A stretch of 64,000 nt of DNA from Bin127 sp965203505 (GTDB taxonomy: Bacteria; Chloroflexota; Dehalococcoidia; Lucifugimonadales; Lucifugimonadaceae): positions 2,852,001 to 2,916,000 of the forward strand of contig OZ241880.1 of assembly GCA_965203505.1 (NCBI GenBank), in the 5' to 3' direction. The notes under the pieces are model-generated. The model made no database searches, had not been told where the DNA came from, and saw only the letters and a program-made list of their open reading frames with translations. Every line of letters starts with the position of its first letter. Positions within the stretch are counted from its first letter, which is position 1. Shown one piece after another: positions 55,101 through 61,338 of this stretch. The position numbers were made by a program, and so were the translations under genes.

Positions 55101-55691
55101 GAACAGCTAGAGATGATGAAGGACGAAGCCGACGGCTCTCGCCTTCGATACACCGCCACGTCTTCAGTCGAACGCAACATCGATCTGTTACGCCTAAGGT
55201 CTGGTCCCATTAACGACCGTTTGGCACTGTTGGCCGGCGTGAGCGTCGATCCGTTGGTCTCCGAAGGTTGGAGAGCGCTGCTAGGCGTCGCGTTCGTTAC
55301 CGTTCTGATAGTGAGCGCAATCGGATTCGTCGTCCATACACGCGTCGCGTTCCGCCGCCGCCTCGCCGAATTCGCACTCCTGAGGACCATCGGACTATCG
55401 ATGCGTCAGCTCCTGCTGCTCATATTGCTCGAACAAGTGATCGTGGTGGGAGTCGCCGTCGCGATCGGCATCTTCATGGGCACTCGCCTAGGCGACACGA
55501 TCATTCCATACCTCGCACGTTCCGGCCAAGACGCCAACGTGGTGCCGCCGATGACCCTTGAAATATACTGGACTGGGTTCGCGACCACGTTCGGATTGCT
55601 CGCCATCGTATTCGCAGTGGTCATCGCAATCAGCCTAGTTTCCGTCTACAGCATGGCTATCCATCGAGTGATGCGCATCGGAGAAGCCTAA
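52146..55691 (+). CDS. FtsX-like ABC transporter permease 2
   Basis: A 1181-residue paralogue of permease 1, starting 6 bp after it. STIQLMLKRTIANWRLLSAV begins the first helix; a Cys-containing outer loop (ECPCRP, CDCRRIQC) is unique to this copy. ADVALLRGRGTTSRQLLLMF and, near the end, EFALLRTIGLSMRQLLLLIL are the FtsX coupling segments. The two permeases probably form a heterodimer with the ATPases downstream. The four cysteines in the first outer domain might form disulfides. Confidence 0.88.
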   Translation: MRSTIQLMLKRTIANWRLLSAVIIGSVLAGTIMSATVVYFESLRDIALQKELADQNPADLDILIEADQTPINNETHAELTSSMEALLLARVGKFTTQYNRAMRSWTFFVDEPPELVPMGECPCRPTVAEPDSFNERDEPLIECDCRRIQCLTVPDEPHSIDVTQGRFPEINAEPAPGSDLTIEALLDEDASELFDLELGDVIPARPHWDEQNLNVNIRLAGIYERAHPEDPEWRIFDQAFGSRSTTLEFAQFIVPQQAMLETLGVYFPNMGAEYAWFLDVEPTTIHATDTQEIRQTLEITENELRSQVDGFVLDTELDKTLLRYEIELFFNRLPMFIVLILIVLVVVYYTATLAGLLIEAQSADVALLRGRGTTSRQLLLMFAVETVIIAAFAIVCGPFLAIWGVSFLGTLPFFGELNAGEALPVNLTRSVYVMAAIGSVMTMIALMIPAFRVTQQGVIAERAGRARPQRLAFIQRYYLDLGFLAVVLFLFWQLTRQGSFVANDLFGETTVNQVILAVPALFLVAAGVVLLRVFPLAMDLLGRLMTTGIASRIISPAVVLGIWQMARNPAHYSRVSLLLILTAGLGVFAASFAATLERSARDQVLYQTGGEIRVPGISNRPGGRSFNLEEDLKSIKGIEDATTIYRLRGSFTAGFNFDQFSVLAVDPDEISGIAWRREDFTDDDYATTFQSIAFDSDEGIPLPEDARFITARVKPLFPMQEVRFVARLSDANNRFYSVDLGNLFPESRSRNRFPCVLEYADSENDEFPLPSWCRIGTSLQPAPFGRERVLLPVGPLKLHSIGVSTFDGSLRSGAVDIDDISTISNDGTKMYRLEFFDGESGYTWNLMRPTSEAFADTLDPSPLPPEEAENPGIMRLRWAAGSLNEFRGISSGRTIENIPVLASESLLDKIGARVGETIGVSIDNERTSLDIVGVIDYFPTLNPEESSFVVMDFDAAHNLVNARRHTGERVANEAWLKTEAGTPSIEQLEMMKDEADGSRLRYTATSSVERNIDLLRLRSGPINDRLALLAGVSVDPLVSEGWRALLGVAFVTVLIVSAIGFVVHTRVAFRRRLAEFALLRTIGLSMRQLLLLILLEQVIVVGVAVAIGIFMGTRLGDTIIPYLARSGQDANVVPPMTLEIYWTGFATTFGLLAIVFAVVIAISLVSVYSMAIHRVMRIGEA

Positions 55692-55739
55692 GCATTTCCA
55701 CCAGTCGCAAACACCACTGAATTACCGGAGACATCGAAC

Positions 55740-56618
55740 TTGGACGCAAGCAACAGCGAATACATCATCTGCAGCGGCCTCTACAAGATATACAAAGCCG
55801 CCGGACTCGAAGTCGTCGCACTGCGCGGCTTGGAACTCACCGTCTATGAAGGCGAGATTATCGCAATCGTCGGCGCTTCAGGCTCCGGCAAATCGACCCT
55901 TCTGAACATCCTGGCAGGATACGATTCACCATCCGCTGGCACCGCCCGTGTCGGAGATTTCGACCTGCTCCACATGACCAGCAAAGAGGTCGTCGACTAC
56001 CGACGCCACGAAGTCGGATTCATCTGGCAGGAAACCTCACGAAACCTCTTCCCGTATCTCACCGCCGCCGAAAACGTCGAACTACCCATGGTTCTGACCG
56101 GCGTCTCACAAACCGATCGCAACGACCGCGCGAAAGAGCTTCTAGAGATCGTCGGACTCGGCCACCGCACCGCACACAGACCGGAGCAGCTGTCAGGAGG
56201 CGAGCAGCAGCGAGTCGCCATCGCCGTCAGCCTCGCGAACCAACCGCCACTTTTGCTGGCCGACGAACCCACCGGAGAACTCGATGATCTCACCGGACAA
56301 GAAATCCTAGACCTGTTCAACGAAGTCAACCAGCAGTTAGGCACCACTATCGTCATCGTCACACACGATCCCGCCGTCGCGACCAGCGTCGGACGAGCCA
56401 TCACGATCCGAGATGGCAAAACCAGCACCGAAACCACACGCAAAGTCTCGTTCCAACGCAGGGTCGGGGGGAGCGCGAGCGACACTGAAGAGTTCCTGAT
56501 CGTCGATTCGTCTGGTTCCGTGCAAATTCCCAGAGACATGCTCGACCAACTCGAAATTAACCGAAGAGTCCGAGTCGCCGTTAACCAAGGAAAGGTGACC
56601 CTTGAATCAGGTGAATGA
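55740..56618 (+). CDS. ABC transporter ATPase with C-terminal AbrB-like domain
   Basis: A 292-residue protein. The ATPase (residues 10-230) is of the LolD/MacB type: Walker A IVGASGSGKSTLLNILAGYD, signature EQLSGGEQQRVAIAVSLANQ, Walker B LLLADEPTGELDDL, H-loop VIVTHDPA. After a short linker, residues 248-292 read EFLIVDSSGSVQIPRDMLDQ and LEINRRVRVAVNQGKVTLES, which resembles a swapped-hairpin AbrB/MraZ-like domain. The start is TTG 55740 (GGAGA upstream). The function of the added domain is unknown; dimerisation is one possibility. Confidence 0.85.
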   Translation: MDASNSEYIICSGLYKIYKAAGLEVVALRGLELTVYEGEIIAIVGASGSGKSTLLNILAGYDSPSAGTARVGDFDLLHMTSKEVVDYRRHEVGFIWQETSRNLFPYLTAAENVELPMVLTGVSQTDRNDRAKELLEIVGLGHRTAHRPEQLSGGEQQRVAIAVSLANQPPLLLADEPTGELDDLTGQEILDLFNEVNQQLGTTIVIVTHDPAVATSVGRAITIRDGKTSTETTRKVSFQRRVGGSASDTEEFLIVDSSGSVQIPRDMLDQLEINRRVRVAVNQGKVTLESGE

Positions 56619-57321
56619 AAACCGCAACGGCGATCCGACCATTGAAGCCATCGAGGTGACGCGCACCTTCCAATTGGCAGGTGAAGACGTTACCGCAGTT
56701 AAACAGCTCAGCTTCAACGTCCACCACGGACAATTCATAGCATTGGTAGGCCGATCCGGGTCCGGCAAAACAACCCTGTTGAACCTGCTCGCAGGTCTTG
56801 ACCACCCGACGACCGGAAAAGTGCTGTTCGAAGGCCGAGACATGGCCGATTTCAACGAGCGAGACTTTATCGAACTGCGCCGAAACCGCATTGGCGTCGT
56901 ATTTCAATCATTCGCACTCCTGCCTCTGCTGTCGGCATACGAAAACGTCGAGTTGCCCATGCGTATCGCAGGACTCTCCGCTCGCGAACGTTCCGAACGG
57001 ACTAACGACGCATTGGAGATGGTCGCCCTAGGCCGTCGCGCCCGCCATCGACCTTACGAACTATCCGGCGGTGAACAGCAACGAGTATCCATCGCACGCG
57101 CCATCGCCATGCGACCCGACATCGTACTCGCCGACGAACCCACCGGCGAACTCGACTCAAGCAACGCACAGTCCATATTCGGACTCTTCCGCGAGATGGT
57201 CACCCACCAAGGAATGTCCGTAGTCGCAACCACCCACGACCACACCCTCCTAGACATGGCAGACCGAATCTACACCATGCAAGACGGCGAGATGGAACTC
57301 ACCGAAGATCGGTTGAGTTGA
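56602..57321 (+). CDS. ABC transporter ATPase (LolD/MacB type)
   Basis: A 239-residue ATPase: Walker A LVGRSGSGKTTLLNLLAGLD, Q-loop VVFQSFALLPLLSAYENVEL, signature YELSGGEQQRVSIARAIAMR, Walker B IVLADEPTGELDSSN, H-loop VVATTHDHTLLDMADRIY. It starts at TTG 56602 (or GTG 56611) and overlaps the previous ATPase gene by 17 bp. Its last 150 bp are duplicated at 60809-60958 and, in degraded form, near 57738-57812. With the first ATPase it can energise the two large permeases. Confidence 0.92.
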   Translation: MNQVNENRNGDPTIEAIEVTRTFQLAGEDVTAVKQLSFNVHHGQFIALVGRSGSGKTTLLNLLAGLDHPTTGKVLFEGRDMADFNERDFIELRRNRIGVVFQSFALLPLLSAYENVELPMRIAGLSARERSERTNDALEMVALGRRARHRPYELSGGEQQRVSIARAIAMRPDIVLADEPTGELDSSNAQSIFGLFREMVTHQGMSVVATTHDHTLLDMADRIYTMQDGEMELTEDRLS

Positions 57322-57389
57322 GCGACCCGGATGGAGTCGACTGTTGCTGTATTCTTAACAAAGACCAGAGACTAGTCATAGAAATCTGA

Positions 57390-57668
57390 TTATGTCCGCA
57401 CATCGTCCCAGTCAGCACGAACACTCTCGACGATCTGAACCTGCAAACCTAGAAGATGCCGTAGAGAGAGCAAATCGTTCTCTGGCAAATCTGCAAATCC
57501 TCGCAGAAGACGGGATTCGAGAAATTCATCGAGCCGTTCGGCTTGGGCCCGAAAGTCCGCACCCGAAACCTCCGCTCCTTGCCGAGGAGGCCAGACGACA
57601 GCGAGAGCGATCATAGTCAACAGTCTTGATATTTGCCTGTTGTAGTCGAAATCTGATCCTGGAGTCAT
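57390..57668 (-). CDS. Small membrane-anchored helical protein, copy A
   Basis: A 92-residue protein of no recognised family. RQISRLLTMIALAVVWPP is a short hydrophobic segment near residues 11-28, followed by polar, helical sequence (QAERLDEFLESRLLRGFADL, DLLSLRHLLGLQVQIVESVR). It is about 55-60% identical to the protein encoded at 61001-61303. In a 31-codon comparison of the two loci, substitutions fall 11, 3 and 9 at codon positions 1, 2 and 3 of this frame, so the second position is protected. The opposite-strand frame would have only 3 changes at its third position, so coding on the minus strand is favoured. It is convergent with the ATPase operon. Confidence 0.6.
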   Translation of the reverse strand: MTPGSDFDYNRQISRLLTMIALAVVWPPRQGAEVSGADFRAQAERLDEFLESRLLRGFADLPENDLLSLRHLLGLQVQIVESVRADWDDVRT

Positions 57669-57737
57669 TACGCCGATTATAGCCCCGACTCCAAGGGCAT
57701 ATTTTCTCAAGCAACAGGCAAGATAGATACGATTCGC

Positions 57738-57812
57738 ACACTCCTTGACATGGCCGACCGCTTCTACACAATCCAAGACGGCGAGATGTAGCTAACCGAG
57801 GACTGGTTGACC
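57738..57812 (+). pseudogene. Degraded copy of the ABC ATPase 3' end
   Basis: It reads LLDMADRFYTIQDGEM and then a stop codon (TAG), matching the C-terminal stretch of the ATPase ending at 57321 (LLDMADRIYTMQDGEM). It lies 60 bp upstream of the histidine kinase gene. Together with the copy at 60809-60958 it shows that the ATPase end has been duplicated twice. Confidence 0.75.
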
Positions 57813-57871
57813 TAAGGAGCTTAAACCGGAACAAAACCGACCGGCGACCCACGGATCTGGAGAGGCCTGGT

Positions 57872-60289
57872 TTGAACCAAATCGAAAAGCTGATTGCCGA
57901 GAACGCGGCGTTGCGCGAACGGCTGTCGAAACTCTCCGAAATCGGCATACGGATCAACGAGAGCCTGGACTTCGACACCGTGGTACAACGCGCCTTGGAC
58001 TCCGTACGCTCCCTGACCGGCGCCCGCTACGGGGTGATGACGTTACTTGACGACGCGGGACGCGCACAGGACTTCCTGTCCTCGGGGATGAGCGGCGAGG
58101 AGGCGGAATGGCTATGGCAGACACCGGGCGGTGAGGAGATTTTCGAGCGGCTGGGCAGCATCTCCGAACCCCTGCGAATTCCCGACCTGGTCGGCTACGT
58201 CAGGTCCCTAGGATTCGCTGAGTTCCGGTTGCCCCTGCCCACCGAGCCGGCTTACCCCTTCCTAGCAACGCAGATGTTCCTCGGCAACGAGCGGCTGGGC
58301 AATATATTCCTGACCGGGCATGAGGGAGGGCTGGAGTTCAGCCGAGAGGACGAACAGACCTTGGTGATGTTCGCATCGCAGGCGGCGCTTGTCATCGCGA
58401 ACGCACGCCGACACCGCGAGGAACGACGGGCACGCGCCGACCTGGAGACACTCATCGATACCTCCCCGGTCGGCGTGGTGGTATTCGATGCAAGCACCGG
58501 AAACATTGTTTCGATCAACCGTGAAGCCGCACGCATCGCTAAGAACCTGTGGTCACCCCCGCTCCCCCGAAATCAATCGGTCGAAGAGGTGCTCAAAACC
58601 GTCACGATCGTGCGCGCCGACGGTCGCAAGTTCTCCATAGACGAGGTCCCGATGTCCGATCTGCTGAAAAACGCCGAGACGGTCCGCGTCGAGGAGGTCG
58701 TTCTAAAGGTCCCCCACGGGCGCAGCGTGACCACGCTCATCAACGCGACACCGATCTTCGACACCGAGGGAACTGTCGAGTCATGCGTGGTGACATTGCA
58801 GGACCTGACGCCGATACAGAACCTTGAACGACTGCGCGCCGAATTCCTCGGAATCGTCAGTCATGAACTGAGAGCACCACTGACCGCGGTCAAGGGTTCG
58901 GCTACGACGCTGATCCAAGCATTCGACGATCTCGAGACTGCCGAGATGCTCCAATTCTTCAAGATCATCGACGAGCAGACGGACCGGATGCGCGACCTTA
59001 TCGGCGAGCTTCTACAGGTCGCACGAATCGAGGCCGGTACACTCTCCGTGCGACCGGAACCGTTAGAACCAGCTGATCTGATCGATGAGGCCAAGAAACG
59101 ATTCCTCAGCGCCGGCGGCAGAGACAACATCGCCATCGAACTCGATCAATACTTGCCCAGAATCATGGCCGATAGACGCCGCATCGTTCAGGTACTGAAC
59201 AACCTTCTAAACAACGCCGAGAAATTCTCGCCCGAACCCACACCCATACACATAAATATCGGGCGCAAGGAGCAGTACGTACAGATTGCCGTAACCGATC
59301 ACGGTCAAGGCATTTCGACAGACGCCCTGCCTAACCTCTTCGCAAAGCTCGCACGTCACGCCACCAGCGAAAATGGAGACCAGATCGGAAGAACCGGACT
59401 CGGACTCCCAATTTGCAAAGGGATAGTGGAAGCCCACGGAGGACGAATATGGGCCGACAGCCAAGGGCCGGGCACCGGAGCCAAATTCTCGTTCACGTTG
59501 CCAGCGTTTCAAGAAGCCACGACGAACGGTTCGGTCCAACAGGACGTCGTGTCTTCTGACAACGCTCAAGGTGCAGGGAAACGAGACCTGGGGCGTATTC
59601 TGGTCGTTGACGACGATCCTCTGGTTCTAAGGCAGGTGCGCAACACACTCAACAAGGCCGGATACGCGCCACTCGTCACCGGAGACCCTGAAGAAGTGAA
59701 GAAACTCATCATCGAAAATCAACCCGACCTCATACTGCTAGACCTGCTATTGCCCGGTACCGACGGCATCGAGTTGATGGAACGTATCTCCGACACTGTT
59801 AACGTGCCCGTCATCTTCTTGTCCGCTTATCGCCAAGACGAAGTTGTCACCAAGGCATTCGAACTCGGCGCCGCCGACTACATCGTGAAACCTTTCTCAG
59901 AATCCGAACTGGTCGCACGCATCGGTGCTGCCTTGCAAAAGCGGACCACGTATCAGATGCCCGTTATGCCCGAACCGTACTACCGAAAGGGACTGTCCAT
60001 CAACTTCGCAGGGCATGAGGTGACCATTGACGGACGACCAGTCGATCTAACTGCAACCGAAGCGAAACTCCTCTTCGAGTTGGCGGCCAACGCCGGAACC
60101 GTCCTCGAATACGAAGACCTCCTCCAACGCTTATGGGGCCCGAAACGAAAGCAGGGACGTGGGCTCGTACGCACCGTCGTCAAACGACTTCGGCAGAAAA
60201 TCGGCGAGGATGCCAGGAAACCAGAGCACATATTCACCGCATCCGGGGTCGGATACCGGATGATGAAAGCCGACACCAACGGCGACTGA
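57872..60289 (+). CDS. Histidine kinase-response regulator fusion with OmpR-type DNA-binding domain
   Basis: An 805-residue protein carrying a complete two-component pathway. Short coiled coil (1-25), GAF (about 26-180), PAS (about 190-315), HisKA with His331 in FLGIVSHELRAPLTAVKG, HATPase with VLNNLLNNAEKFSPEP (N448), DHGQGIS (D477) and GRTGLGLPICKG, then a receiver domain RILVVDDDPLVLRQVR with phospho-acceptor Asp624 (LILLDLLLPG) and Lys673. Residues about 705-800 form a winged helix (VDLTATEAKLLFELAANAG, GLVRTVVKRLRQKIGED). The start is TTG 57872. No membrane segment, so it should sense a cytoplasmic signal and bind DNA directly. The target is unknown; the flanking ABC operon is a candidate. 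Confidence 0.9.
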   Translation: MNQIEKLIAENAALRERLSKLSEIGIRINESLDFDTVVQRALDSVRSLTGARYGVMTLLDDAGRAQDFLSSGMSGEEAEWLWQTPGGEEIFERLGSISEPLRIPDLVGYVRSLGFAEFRLPLPTEPAYPFLATQMFLGNERLGNIFLTGHEGGLEFSREDEQTLVMFASQAALVIANARRHREERRARADLETLIDTSPVGVVVFDASTGNIVSINREAARIAKNLWSPPLPRNQSVEEVLKTVTIVRADGRKFSIDEVPMSDLLKNAETVRVEEVVLKVPHGRSVTTLINATPIFDTEGTVESCVVTLQDLTPIQNLERLRAEFLGIVSHELRAPLTAVKGSATTLIQAFDDLETAEMLQFFKIIDEQTDRMRDLIGELLQVARIEAGTLSVRPEPLEPADLIDEAKKRFLSAGGRDNIAIELDQYLPRIMADRRRIVQVLNNLLNNAEKFSPEPTPIHINIGRKEQYVQIAVTDHGQGISTDALPNLFAKLARHATSENGDQIGRTGLGLPICKGIVEAHGGRIWADSQGPGTGAKFSFTLPAFQEATTNGSVQQDVVSSDNAQGAGKRDLGRILVVDDDPLVLRQVRNTLNKAGYAPLVTGDPEEVKKLIIENQPDLILLDLLLPGTDGIELMERISDTVNVPVIFLSAYRQDEVVTKAFELGAADYIVKPFSESELVARIGAALQKRTTYQMPVMPEPYYRKGLSINFAGHEVTIDGRPVDLTATEAKLLFELAANAGTVLEYEDLLQRLWGPKRKQGRGLVRTVVKRLRQKIGEDARKPEHIFTASGVGYRMMKADTNGD

Positions 60290-60808
60290 AAGCCGACCGC
60301 GCCCGATAGATTTTTCCGCCCCCTCGCCGCTGACGCCATATCGGGAGGTTCGCACAACCACCCTCATTCCGGCGAAAGTGAAACCCTCCCCCTTGCGCAT
60401 CAATGGGGAGGGTTTTGACAACAGCGCTATTCCAATTCACGGTGTCGTTTTAGCGTTATTCCCGCGCTCTCCCACTGAAGAGCAATCAACATGTTCCCGT
60501 ATGTTGACGCGCATATGCCATAAAATTTTTTGGCGCTTAGCCAGAGAACTAGGCTCGCTCTAACTGATGAAGGGCGCTCGTACCCCCCCCCCTATTTTGA
60601 ACAAATGAGGCATTTTAACTGCTCCACAACGAGTCCGCCGCAGGTCCATTCGTCCGCGACAACATGCTGGCTAACATTCTTACTCAACCATATTATCGAA
60701 TCATACATAATTTGCGCGAACATGAAACTCCATAGATCAGAGTGAATTGCCTTAACTAAAGTACCTCGTACCCTCCAAGTCGTGGTCTACCGGCTCAGAC
60801 CGCGAAAG
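60290..60808. other. Intergenic stretch with patchy composition, no gene recognised
   Basis: 519 bp after the kinase gene. It holds an 11-bp inverted repeat (60381-60415), then a patch of lower GC from about 60480 to 60780 with a run of ten C at 60583-60592. No frame here resembles a protein. The composition differs from its surroundings, which may mark a foreign or decayed insertion. Confidence 0.4.
60381..60415. repeat. Inverted repeat AAACCCTCCCC..GGGGAGGGTTT
   Basis: Perfect 11-bp arms with a 13-base loop, 91 bp after the kinase gene stop. There is no following T run, so it may be a REP-like element rather than an efficient terminator. Confidence 0.6.
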
Positions 60809-60958
60809 TCCATATTCGGCCTCTTCCGAGAGATGGTCACCCACCAAGGAATGTCCGTAGTCGCAACCACCCACGACCACACCCTCCTAGACATGGCCGA
60901 CCGCATCTACACCATGCAAGACGGCGAGATGGAACTCACAGAGGATAGATTAAGTTAA
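60809..60958 (+). pseudogene. 150-bp duplicate of the ABC ATPase 3' end
   Basis: An in-frame 50-codon piece reading SIFGLFREMVTHQGMSVVAT through to MELTEDRLS and a stop, the same length as the end of the ATPase gene at 57172-57321 and about 93% identical in DNA. It has no start or ATPase core. The small gene at 61001-61303 follows it, as the small gene at 57390 follows the intact ATPase. Confidence 0.85.
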
Positions 60959-61000
60959 TTGCCGTTAGGTCGAATTAAGGTGGTATGGTTGCATTAGAAG

Positions 61001-61303
61001 CTATTCAAGGATTTCGGACCATGTCTGATATTCATCCCAATTCGCCCGAACGTCTCCGACAAGTTGATCCAAAACTCTTAGAAGATGCCGTAGCGCGATC
61101 AAATCGGGCTCTGGAACGTCTGCAAACCCTCGCAGAACGCGGAGTTCGAGAAGCTCTTCAATCCTTCGAGCCTGATCGGGGAAATTCTCGCCAGACGGGG
61201 GATTCCCCTGTTCCGGAGGCCAAACCACAGCAAGAGCCGTCATCATGAGAAGCCTGCCGATGAACTGGTTGTAATCTGGTTCGGAATCCGGCTCTAAGGT
61301 CAT
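61001..61303 (-). CDS. Small membrane-anchored helical protein, copy B
   Basis: A 100-residue paralogue of the protein at 57390-57668. FIGRLLMMTALAVVWPP is the hydrophobic segment, followed by ARRIEELLELRVLRGFADVP and DLIALRHLLRVLDQLVGDVR. Conservative exchanges (L/I, D/E, L/V) dominate between the copies. An ATG at 61312 is an alternative start. It is convergent with the ATPase-end duplicate and lies 36 bp from the end of the trehalose gene upstream of it. Family and function are unknown. Confidence 0.6.
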   Translation of the reverse strand: MTLEPDSEPDYNQFIGRLLMMTALAVVWPPEQGNPPSGENFPDQARRIEELLELRVLRGFADVPEPDLIALRHLLRVLDQLVGDVRANWDEYQTWSEILE

Positions 61304-61338
61304 TAACGACATTATACGCGTTGCGGCGCGTTTGGCTG

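Noticed and set aside
57392..57616. Plus-strand small gene and its paralogue at 61021-61248
   Set aside because: Between the two copies the third codon position of this frame is the most conserved, opposite to a coding pattern. The minus-strand frame fits instead.
60381..60415. Rho-independent terminator of the kinase gene
   Set aside because: The stem is strong but no T run follows on either strand within a few bases, so it is reported as an inverted repeat.
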